64,000 bases of DNA. Source: Streptomyces armeniacus. Lineage in GTDB: Bacteria; Actinomycetota; Actinomycetes; Streptomycetales; Streptomycetaceae. Under the pieces are notes generated by a model. It had not been told where the DNA came from. It did no database searches and saw only the letters and a list, made by a program, of their open reading frames with translations. Below are positions 1 through 7,240 of the stretch, in pieces. The stretch lies in the NCBI RefSeq assembly GCF_003355155.1, contig NZ_CP031320.1:6623861-6687860 (forward strand), given 5' to 3'. The translations under genes and the position numbers were made by a program. Each line of letters opens with the position of its first letter. The first letter of the stretch is position 1.

Positions 1-182
1 GCGGCACGGGTGCGGTGCGCGCGGGGCGCTTCGGCGGGTGCTTGCGCGGGTGCTCCCGAGCTCTCCGGGCAAAGGCTTTGCCGGGCTGTCCGGCGGCCTA
101 GTAACGTAGGGGGCGATTGGTGACAGCCCACGGTGCTGTGCCATCATCTGGACGCACACTTCACGGCAGCACGAGTGTGCCT

Positions 183-273
183 GGAGGCTTCGCCTAGTCT
201 GGTCTATGGCGCCGCACTGCTAATGCGGTTTGGGGATAACCCCCCATCGAGGGTTCAAATCCCTCAGCCTCCG
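183..273 (+). tRNA. tRNA-Ser (anticodon GCU)
   Basis: The acceptor arm GGAGGCT/AGCCTCC closes with discriminator G at 273. The anticodon loop ctGCTaa is closed by a ccgca/tgcgg stem, and the T-arm carries ggTTCAAATCC. The roughly 91-nt length with a long variable arm (ggggataacccccc) is typical of a class II tRNA-Ser. No CCA is encoded. Confidence 0.95.
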
Positions 274-489
274 CTTGATCCCAAGGATCACCCGAAGCCC
301 CGGCCGACCCGGCTGGGGCTTCCGCCGTTCCATGTCCGCTTCCGCGCCTGTTCGCGCTCGCGCGTGACCGCGCGGGATACTGCCGCGTGCGGCCCCGAGA
401 AGGGCATCTGCGCAGGTCAGACAGCATATGGCTAATGGATTTCACCTGCGGCCAAGGGTCATGTAATGTTGTTCCCGCACCGCACGCAG

Positions 490-562
490 GCGCTCGTAGC
501 TTAACGGATAGAGCATCTGACTACGGATCAGAAGGTTGCAGGTTCGAATCCTGCCGAGCGCG
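490..562 (+). tRNA. tRNA-Arg (anticodon ACG)
   Basis: The acceptor stem GCGCTCG/CGAGCGC and anticodon loop ctACGga on a tctga/tcaga stem are clear. The T-arm is ggTTCGAATCC and the length is 73 nt. The 3' side continues with CA. An integrase remnant lies immediately downstream, and tRNA-Arg 3' ends are common attachment sites. Confidence 0.95.
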
Positions 563-570
563 CACAGGTG

Positions 571-606
571 AGAGCCCCGCTCCGATTCTCGGAGCGGGGC
601 TCTTTC
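571..606 (+). terminator. Intrinsic terminator after tRNA-Arg
   Basis: A perfect 14-bp stem (571-584 with 590-603) encloses a 5-nt loop (attct) and is followed by a short T run. It ends the tRNA transcription unit. Confidence 0.85.
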
Positions 607-638
607 GTGCCGTACAGCAGCGAAGTACAGCAACCGGC

Positions 639-890
639 TCAGCCATCGGCAGCCGTACCGTCCATGGCGATCCCAGAGTGCCGGAGGATGTGCTGTGCCA
701 CCTTCGGGTGGACCCCGAGCGCGACCAGGAGCGAGCTGCACGCGTGCCGGGTGTTCCGCACCGGGATCACGCGGAGTCCGGCTCGGCGGGCCCGCAGCGC
801 GAACATGCGGGACAGGTTGCCCGGCTCGATCGGCGTGCCGTACTTCGTCGTGAAGGCCAGCCCGTGCGTGTTCTGCCAGAGATCACCGGC
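639..890 (-). pseudogene. Tyrosine recombinase (phage integrase) C-terminal remnant
   Basis: Reading leftwards, the translation has WQNTHGLAFTTKYGTPIEP followed by RNTRHACSSLLVALG and HPKVAQHILRHS, the hallmark C-terminal catalytic box (R-H..H-x-x-R..LRHS) of phage-type integrases. The active-site Tyr segment that should follow is gone: the frame ends in MDGTAADG directly after HSGIAM. The N-terminal SAM-like and core domains are not found upstream. The remnant lies about 80 bp beyond tRNA-Arg with its 3' end toward the tRNA, a usual arrangement for elements integrated at a tRNA. It is a decayed integrase rather than an active one. Confidence 0.8.
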
Positions 891-1354
891 CGCCCTCCGG
901 CCACGGACTGAGCCTCGCGCGTGCGGAACGCCTTGAGGTAGCGGGTAACGGGGGGAATCGTCCGAATAGGCGAGGACTGCCCGTTTGATGACTGCGCTGG
1001 GACGCGGCCCCTGAGCACCACCTAGAGCGCGGGCGGCGCTATCGATGGCTGGGGTCGTGCCGGACATGGAGGTGCAAGTCAGACGTGGTGCTTCGGGTCC
1101 CGCCTGCACAGCAGACCCGTGCCCTCGCACCTTCCGCAATCTCCAATCAAGAGTCCCTCACCGGTTCCGTCGCAGGCGCGGCACCTTTCGGTGTCGGCGC
1201 CGCAATCCCGACATGGTGCTGACATCTCAACTTCCTTCCGTCGAAGGATTGTTCGCAACTTTCCAACCTACCGACGTCGGCTCCCGAGTCGCTACGCGAG
1301 GAAGGCACCTGCTGGGCTTCATGGCACGGGGATTCCCAAGCTCATGCCACATGA
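891..1354. other. Eroded element sequence, no gene seen
   Basis: Between the integrase remnant and the next gene all frames are short, and no family motif is recognisable. Base composition drops compared with the neighbouring core genes. It is probably residue of the same integrated element. Confidence 0.5.
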
Positions 1355-1942
1355 CTACTTTTGCCTCGACAAGAGGGGGTGATGGTCGTGCCAGAGAAGG
1401 TCCCGACCGCCACGGGGAAGTTCGGCTATACCCCACTCCGCACGCATCACTCCCTGTTCCTTTGAACAGGCATAGGCCAAAAGGACGAGCCCCTGCACCC
1501 CAGGCTGTGTCAGGAGCTCCGGAAGAGTCTTGGACTCTTGCGGCCCCTCCAGTCCCAGGTCGAGCTCCTGTTGCATTGGTTCAGGTCCAAGCTGCCGGAT
1601 CAGCTCTGCACGAAGCCCAAAAGCGTTGCGCAGACGGGCGGTCGTCACAGGTACATCTCGCTTGGCGTAGCGCAAGGGATAGAGCACACGTCCCTTCACC
1701 AACATGACGGTACGACCACGCAGGCTCAGCGGCTCTCCATACGGATCGAGGCCCCGCGCTAGCTCTTCGTACTGTGCGGCGTACAGGCCATGCCCGTATG
1801 CCTCAAGCGTCTGGGTGTGGACCCCCTCATGACCATCACGTGCGCGGTCGTGAGCACGCAGGAGGCAGGCCGGAATGATGTCTGTCAGCTCTCGCGCAAG
1901 TTCGCCGAAGATGTCGTTCGCCCATTGACTCACTGAGCCCAT
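1355..1942 (-). CDS. Hypothetical protein of the integrated element
   Basis: A 195-residue protein that I do not recognise. The ATG at 1942 is chosen over the longer upstream frame because the purine-rich ggagagggaggg stretch lies 3-8 nt before it and the protein looks coherent from MGSVSQW onward. It appears soluble and helical, with no signal peptide or membrane segment. The middle contains a charged stretch (YGEPLSLRGRTVMLVKGR) and the C-terminus ends in WHDHHPLLSRQ. GC content is visibly lower than in the core genes, and it sits among integrase debris, so horizontal origin is likely. It appears intact. Confidence 0.6.
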   Translation of the reverse strand: MGSVSQWANDIFGELARELTDIIPACLLRAHDRARDGHEGVHTQTLEAYGHGLYAAQYEELARGLDPYGEPLSLRGRTVMLVKGRVLYPLRYAKRDVPVTTARLRNAFGLRAELIRQLGPEPMQQELDLGLEGPQESKTLPELLTQPGVQGLVLLAYACSKEQGVMRAEWGIAELPRGGRDLLWHDHHPLLSRQK

Positions 1943-2680
1943 GCGCCCTCCCTCTCCACCGCTGAGCCGGCCAGGCCATGACTGAAACCATGCGATGGGG
2001 CCGATGTGCTGGGGAAGAGCGCATCGAGGGCGCGGAAGGGCACGTTGGAGGAGGCACGCGGGCAGCACGCGGTCCATAGGGGCCGCTGTACAGCAACACG
2101 AGCAGCAGTCCCGACGACCGCCCACGGAAGTCTCGTGTCTGTGGACTACAGTTTCTCCGTGGACATTTGCTCGCCTTCCTCAGCCAACCAGCCGTCACAA
2201 TAGGCCGCTTGCTCGCCCGCGTCTGAGTACAGGTTGCCGCAGTGCATGCCATCGGAGGGGCAGATACCACCTTGTGGGCCCCCGAAGGCGGCACGTATCT
2301 GCTCCCGTGTACGGGTATCATCGGGGTGGCACTGGCAGCGCCGCGGGCATGGCGCCGAGGAATCGATTCCCCATCTACACACCTACGTCGGTGCAAGCCC
2401 TCGCTAGCGTCTCCAGGTACTCGCCCGATCTGCCAAGCAGGTCTCAGCAACTGCCCCACTCGTCGTTCGGAACGGGAGGGTCGGTCCGCGTGCCACAGCC
2501 GTGCCAGAACGAGCGGGGACTCAGAGGGAGTCCAGGAACCTGACAGTCGCTCAACCGGGTACCGCTCTCGCAAGTCAGCCAGTACCCACCGAATGCGTGC
2601 CAGCCAAGACGGTAAGTCATGGTCAACAACGCGTGCCAGACAGACAGCTCACTGTTCCCCTGGGGCACCGTGGGCGCTGG
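1943..2680. other. Decayed region with a possible small ORF
   Basis: No convincing full-length gene is present. On the minus strand 2146-2382 encodes a Cys-rich stretch (PRRCQCHPDDTRTREQI, then CPSDGMHCGNLY) that could be the tail of a small protein. The frame 2444-2668 also looks partly coding (YRLGWHAFGGYW). Both lack convincing starts and may be pieces of one broken gene belonging to the integrated element. Confidence 0.35.
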
Positions 2681-2815
2681 TCAGGTAGTCGCTCCGCTCT
2701 CCTGTTTCCTGTCGCCGGAACCGCCGTCGTCCGGGCTCTCGGAGCTACCGCAGGCCGTGAGCGTGAGGGCGGTGACGAGCCCCGTGGCGGTCACGGCAAA
2801 GGGTGCTCGTGTCAT
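2681..2815 (-). CDS. Very short lipoprotein (44 aa), possibly truncated
   Basis: ATG at 2815 starts a 44-codon frame: a short basic N-terminus (MTRAPF), a hydrophobic core (VTATGLVTALTL) and a lipobox LTAC at about residues 19-22, then a Ser/Gly/Asp-rich tail that stops after KQESGATT. This is a textbook lipoprotein signal peptide with linker but without any folded domain. It is either a true mini-lipoprotein or the N-terminus of a lipoprotein cut off by loss of the neighbouring element. No strong ribosome binding site is visible. It is divergent from the histidine kinase gene downstream. Confidence 0.5.
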   Translation of the reverse strand: MTRAPFAVTATGLVTALTLTACGSSESPDDGGSGDRKQESGATT

Positions 2816-2934
2816 CAGCCCGAGCACGACGATTTCCGCCTGCATAGCGAGGGGCCCTTCGCATGTGCCCTGGACGGCCGGGGGCCCTGCGCAGCGGAGA
2901 CTGGGCGGAGAGGGGTGAGGACTAGCGTCGCGGC

Positions 2935-4182
2935 ATGTTCGAGGCTGCGGCTGCGTCGCTGGTGCGGGCTGTCCGTCCCGTGGTCGTCCGGTGGCGTGCG
3001 CGGGGCGTGCTGGTGCACGACGCCGTGTTCACCGCGGTGCTCGCCCCGGTGGTGTTCGCGCCGGGTACGGCCCATATCGGCGCCGAGTTCGGTGATCTGC
3101 CGCAGCGGCCGCTCGACGCCGTGGGAGTGCTCGTCATGGTGGCCCTGTGGGTGCCGCTGGCCGTGCGGCGCCGGTGGCCCGGGGTCTGCCTGGCCGTCGT
3201 GGGGAGCGCGTACGCCGCGCATGAACTGCTCGGCTGTCCGGAGACGTTCGCGACCGTGGGGCTGTACGTCGCCCTGTACAGCGCGGGTTCTCGGATCGCG
3301 GGTCGTCCGCTCGTGGTGGCGGCCGCTTCCGCGACGGGTGCGTACGTCCTGTTCGCCGTCGGGCTGCACGCCAAGGGCTCGCCTCAGCGGCTGTCGGACT
3401 TCGTCACGATCTACGTGGTGCTCGCCCTGTGCTGGGGTGCGGGCGCGTGGGTGCGGGTGCGGCAGGCCAGGGAGGCCGTACGGCGTCGGCTCGGCGCGGC
3501 GGCGGCGAGGGAACAGGAACGCGCCCGGATCGCGCGGGAGTTGCACGACGTGGTGACGCACCACGTCACCGCGATGGTGGTGCAGGCCGACGCGGCGCAT
3601 GTCGTGCTGGCCGAGGCGCCCGATCGCGCGGCCGAGGGCCTCACCACGATCGGCGATTCCGGCCGCCGCGCCCTGGACGATCTGCAGCATCTGCTGGGTG
3701 TGTTGGACGCGTCCGGCGACGGCTCCGGAGACGCGTCGGTCCCGGCTCGTCTGACCGATCTGGTCGAGGAGACGCGCGCGGCCGGCCAGCCCGTGGAGCT
3801 GACCGAGCTGACCGAGCTGACCGAGCGGGGCGAACGGCGTCCGGCCTCCGGAGGCGTTGAACTCGCCGCGTACCGGGTGGTGCAGGAGTCGCTGACCAAC
3901 GCGCTCAAGTACGCGCCCGGTCGGAAGACCGCCGTGCGGGTCCGTTACGGCCTCGAGGAGACCGACATCGAGGTGACCACCGACGGGCCGGACGCCGCGG
4001 TGGCGGACGGGCCGGAAGGGCAGCCAGGCGGGCCCGGCGGGCCGGCAGGGCCGCGCGGCGGGGGACGCGGCCTGGACGGGCTACGGGAACGGGTGAGCGT
4101 GCTGGGCGGCGAGCTGCTCGCGGGCGCCCGGCCGGACGGCGGCTTCGTCGTCCACGCCCGCGTGCCCTCCGGGAGCGACTGA
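2935..4182 (+). CDS. Sensor histidine kinase (DesK/NarL-partner family)
   Basis: A 415-residue membrane kinase. About five hydrophobic segments occupy residues 30-165. These are followed by the HisKA_3 dimerisation box ERARIARELHDVVTHH with the phospho-accepting His at about 204, an N-box-like QESLTNALKYAP, and a glycine-rich end GRGLDGLRERV of the HATPase domain. It should autophosphorylate and pass phosphate to a NarL-type regulator; the obvious partner is the regulator at 5882. The two are separated by a secreted lipoprotein gene, which may be the sensed or controlled product. A 9-bp unit (gaccgagct) repeated three times encodes ELTELTELTE in the linker near residue 290, and the ATP-lid region carries a Gly/Pro-rich insertion. 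Confidence 0.85.
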   Translation: MFEAAAASLVRAVRPVVVRWRARGVLVHDAVFTAVLAPVVFAPGTAHIGAEFGDLPQRPLDAVGVLVMVALWVPLAVRRRWPGVCLAVVGSAYAAHELLGCPETFATVGLYVALYSAGSRIAGRPLVVAAASATGAYVLFAVGLHAKGSPQRLSDFVTIYVVLALCWGAGAWVRVRQAREAVRRRLGAAAAREQERARIARELHDVVTHHVTAMVVQADAAHVVLAEAPDRAAEGLTTIGDSGRRALDDLQHLLGVLDASGDGSGDASVPARLTDLVEETRAAGQPVELTELTELTERGERRPASGGVELAAYRVVQESLTNALKYAPGRKTAVRVRYGLEETDIEVTTDGPDAAVADGPEGQPGGPGGPAGPRGGGRGLDGLRERVSVLGGELLAGARPDGGFVVHARVPSGSD

Positions 4183-4415
4183 CCGGCGCCAACGGCCTTG
4201 TAGTCGTACGCAGTTGTGCCGGCTCGCTCGGACCACGAGCCGGGGCCGGGAACCAGCGCCATTTTTTCCGCGTCCTTGACGAAAAGGTTGACCACCTCAG
4301 TCCGGGCGCGACCGAGCAGTGCTCGCTGCGCCGGGCAGGCCACTCCCGGTGGCTCTCCGACCGCACATCACGAACGTGAACGGTGAAACAGGGCGCGAAA
4401 GAAGGGAAATCTCTC

Positions 4416-5765
4416 ATGGGGGACAGCGTCGGCAGGCACTCGACCGAAAGCGCCGAAAGCGCCGAAAGCACTGATGGCACTGAAAGCGCTGAAGGCACAG
4501 GAACCGCCAGGCAGGGCGCGTTGTCCCGTCGGCGGATGCTCGGTGTGTCCGGGGCCGCCGGGCTGGCCGTACTGGGTGCCGCGGGGTGTCAGAGCGACGA
4601 CTCCGGATCGGGTGGGAAGGACGCCGGAGGGAACAAGCCGGGGGAGGTGGGCAGTCAGTCCGGGCGCGGGGAATCCGGGAAGCGCGAGGAAGGCCCCCGC
4701 CTTGCGGACGCCGTCCTCGGCGCGAACTTCAACGGCGACCCGTCCAAGGTGACCTTCGCCGAACTCGAGGACGTCTCGGCGACCTGGCTGCGCGGTTTCT
4801 TCCCCATGGACGACGCGGACAAGGACTCCATACCCGGGAAGCCGCAGATCAAAATGCTCCTCGACGCCAAGGAGCGCGGACTCGGCACGTCGCTGTCGCT
4901 GAAGTTCCAGTACAAGGGGGAAGCCATTCCGACGCCGGGCAGCGAAGCCTGGAAAACGGCGTTCGCCCGCCTCGACAAGGTGCTGCCGGCCGTCATGAAC
5001 AAAATCGACATCCTGGTGATCGGCAACGAACCGTTCCTCGAGACCCGCGAGGAAGACCGCGACCGCCGCCTCAACAAGTTCTACGAGAAGCTCGCCCGGC
5101 ACGTCGTCGCGTACCGCGACAAGCACTCCGCGACCGGGACCAGGCTCTACATGGGGGCGCTCAACCACATCGACTGGGAGGACGGGAAGACGGCCGCCAC
5201 ACAGCGCTGGATGGACTTCGTGAAGAAGACCAAGGGCATCGACGGAGTGGACATCCACCCGCACGTGTCGTCGCTGGCCGGCGCCCAGGAGTACATCGAC
5301 TACGTACTCCCCCGCATGCGTCCTGAACAGAAGTTCCTGGCCACCGAGTTCTCGCTCGTCCTGTACTGGCAGGAGCACATGGCGGACCCGGTGGCCGCCG
5401 GTTTCGCGGAGAAGTACCCGGAGACCAAGGGCATGCAGGTGTGGGAGGTGCTCCGCGAGGCCACACAGGAGCGCTTCACGCAGGAGCAGTGGAGCGACTT
5501 CTTCGCCATGACTCCCTGGCTCCGCAAGCAGCGGAACTATCTGCGGGAGCAGGTCGAGATGTTCCGCAAGACCGAGCGGCTCGCACTGGCGGGTTACGGC
5601 GTGAGCCAGGACGAGGCGATGACGGTGGAGATGACCGCCGAGAAGAAGCCCTGGATGCTCAACAGCCTGTTCTGTCCGTACACCGTGCGGGACGGAAAGG
5701 ACGGTCTGCCCGGGCGGAACACCACATGGATCGGGCAGTTCCGTGAGCTTCAGAAGAAGTCCTGA
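4416..5765 (+). CDS. Tat-exported lipoprotein with glycoside-hydrolase-like barrel
   Basis: About 449 residues from ATG 4416, preferred over the in-frame ATG at 4383 because gaagggaaa lies upstream. The N-terminus has a Ser/Glu repeat (ESAESAES), then a twin-arginine motif SRRRMLG, a hydrophobic stretch and lipobox GAAGC. The mature part looks like a (beta/alpha)8 glycosidase: VIGNEPF and FLATEFS sit where clan GH-A enzymes hold the acid/base and nucleophile Glu, and DGVDIHPH resembles the His-bearing strand between them. I cannot assign a GH family, so the substrate is unknown. It lies between the kinase at 2935 and regulator at 5882 on the same strand and may belong to their regulon. Confidence 0.6.
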   Translation: MGDSVGRHSTESAESAESTDGTESAEGTGTARQGALSRRRMLGVSGAAGLAVLGAAGCQSDDSGSGGKDAGGNKPGEVGSQSGRGESGKREEGPRLADAVLGANFNGDPSKVTFAELEDVSATWLRGFFPMDDADKDSIPGKPQIKMLLDAKERGLGTSLSLKFQYKGEAIPTPGSEAWKTAFARLDKVLPAVMNKIDILVIGNEPFLETREEDRDRRLNKFYEKLARHVVAYRDKHSATGTRLYMGALNHIDWEDGKTAATQRWMDFVKKTKGIDGVDIHPHVSSLAGAQEYIDYVLPRMRPEQKFLATEFSLVLYWQEHMADPVAAGFAEKYPETKGMQVWEVLREATQERFTQEQWSDFFAMTPWLRKQRNYLREQVEMFRKTERLALAGYGVSQDEAMTVEMTAEKKPWMLNSLFCPYTVRDGKDGLPGRNTTWIGQFRELQKKS

Positions 5766-5881
5766 GGGACGGGGGCGGATCGGATGCCCGCGTGGTTAAC
5801 GGAGCGCAGTAGGGCGGACGGCCGTCCTGGCTACGGGAGACGGATTCACCGGCGGGCCCCGAATTCGGTCGGAGGTGCGGT

Positions 5882-6562
5882 GTGAGTGAGCCGATACGTG
5901 TGCTGATCTGTGAGGACCAGCAGCTCGTGCGGGCCGGTTACGTCACCATTCTCGGCTCGGAGCCCGACGTCGAAGTGGTCGGCGAGGCCGAGGACGGAGG
6001 CGAGGCGGTCGAGAAGGCCGGGCGGCTGCGCCCCGACGTCGTGGTGATGGACATACGGATGCCCGGCATGGACGGCATCGATGCGACCAGGCTGCTCGCC
6101 GGGCCCGACGTCGCCGACCCGGTCAAGGTGCTCGTGGTGACGACGTTCAACGTCGACGAGTACGTGTACGCGGCCCTGCGCGCCGGGGCCAGCGGGTTCC
6201 TGCTCAAGAACGCGCGGCCGGCGGAGCTGGTCGACGCCGTGCGTACGGTCGCCACCGGCGACTCGCTGCTCGCACCGGCGGTGACCCGCAGCCTGATCGG
6301 CCGCTTCGGCGAGCGCATACGCCCCGGCGGCCCCGTGCCGCCGGACGAGCGGGAGCACGCCGCACTGACGCTGCGCGAGACCGAGGTGCTGCGGCTGATC
6401 GCTACGGGGATGTCCAACGCGGAGATCGCGGAGCAGTTGGTGATCAGCCATGAGACGGTGAAGACGTACGTCTCCCGCATTCTGTCGAAGCTGGAGCTGC
6501 GCGACCGCGTGCAGGCGGTCGTCTTCGCCTACCGGACCGGTGTCATGGAGATGCGCGGCTGA
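5882..6562 (+). CDS. NarL/LuxR-type response regulator
   Basis: A 226-residue regulator starting at GTG 5882, preceded by tcggaggtg. The receiver domain (residues 1-120) has acidic residues LICEDQQ, the phospho-acceptor Asp at about 57 in VVMDIRMPG, and the conserved Lys in FLLKN. The C-terminal LuxR helix-turn-helix (about 160-218) reads LTLRETEVLRLIATG then SNAEIAEQLVISHETVKTY. It is likely the target of the DesK-type kinase at 2935. The intervening lipoprotein gene makes this a three-gene signalling unit on one strand. Confidence 0.9.
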   Translation: MSEPIRVLICEDQQLVRAGYVTILGSEPDVEVVGEAEDGGEAVEKAGRLRPDVVVMDIRMPGMDGIDATRLLAGPDVADPVKVLVVTTFNVDEYVYAALRAGASGFLLKNARPAELVDAVRTVATGDSLLAPAVTRSLIGRFGERIRPGGPVPPDEREHAALTLRETEVLRLIATGMSNAEIAEQLVISHETVKTYVSRILSKLELRDRVQAVVFAYRTGVMEMRG

Positions 6563-6643
6563 GGCCGCAACCGGTCACCGCGGCGGGCCGGTTGGCGTCG
6601 TGCGAAACAGCGACGAAAGCCCCCCTGCCGGTACACAGGCACC

Positions 6644-7240
6644 ATGCGTGTGCTGATCGTGGATGACACAGCGGGCGACGGGGATCACGGGGGCCGCGGC
6701 GACGGGAGCGGTCCTGTACGGCGCGGGGAGTCGGCCGCCGAGCGGCTGGCCGGTGAGCTGCGGCGCGCCGGGTACGCCGTGGCGGTCGTCGGTGACGACG
6801 GCGCCGTGCCGCGCCCGTCCCGGCCGCCGCACCCAACGCACCCGCCCCGCCCGTCCGTTCTGGAGTACGCCGGACTCGTACTGGACGCGCCGCGCCGCCG
6901 TGCCAGCCGCGAGGGGCGGCCGGTGCTGCTGTCCGCCCGGGAGTTCGGCGTGCTCGAGGTGCTGATGCGGGCCGACGGTGCGGTGGTCAGCGGCGAGGAG
7001 CTGGTGGCCCGTGTGTGGAACGGGGAAGTGGGCGCCCGGAGCAACGCCGTACGGATCACCGTCAGCAGACTGCGGGCCAAGCTCGGGAAGCCGGTGGTGG
7101 TGGAGACGGTGCCGCGGGTCGGGTACCGCCTGCGGCGGCTGCCCCTCTCTCAGGCGGCGGCGCCCCGTGAGGCGCCTCACGCGGCGCCCCGCCCGGCGCC
7201 TCACGGGACGGCCAACCGGCGGCCCGCGCCGTCGCCGTAG
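6644..7240 (+). CDS. OmpR-type winged-helix regulator with degenerate receiver
   Basis: 198 residues. It begins like a receiver (MRVLIVDD) but only about 60 poorly conserved residues separate this from the DNA-binding domain. The phospho-acceptor Asp, switch Thr and Lys are all missing and are replaced by a Gly/Arg-rich stretch and a PPHPTHPPRP linker. The winged helix (about 75-165) is intact: LVLDAPRRRASREGRPVLLS, then REFGVLEVL, VRITVSRLRAKLG and VPRVGYRLRR. No kinase gene adjoins. It probably binds DNA without phosphorylation control. Its 3' end overlaps the convergent exporter gene by 40 bp. The winged helix resembles that of the regulator at 12339. Confidence 0.75.
   Translation: MRVLIVDDTAGDGDHGGRGDGSGPVRRGESAAERLAGELRRAGYAVAVVGDDGAVPRPSRPPHPTHPPRPSVLEYAGLVLDAPRRRASREGRPVLLSAREFGVLEVLMRADGAVVSGEELVARVWNGEVGARSNAVRITVSRLRAKLGKPVVVETVPRVGYRLRRLPLSQAAAPREAPHAAPRPAPHGTANRRPAPSP

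Noticed and set aside
490..2900. Attachment-site duplication of the tRNA-Arg 3' end
   Set aside because: I looked for a second copy of the ttcgaatcctgcc region between 600 and 2900 and saw none; the far boundary of the element cannot be defined.
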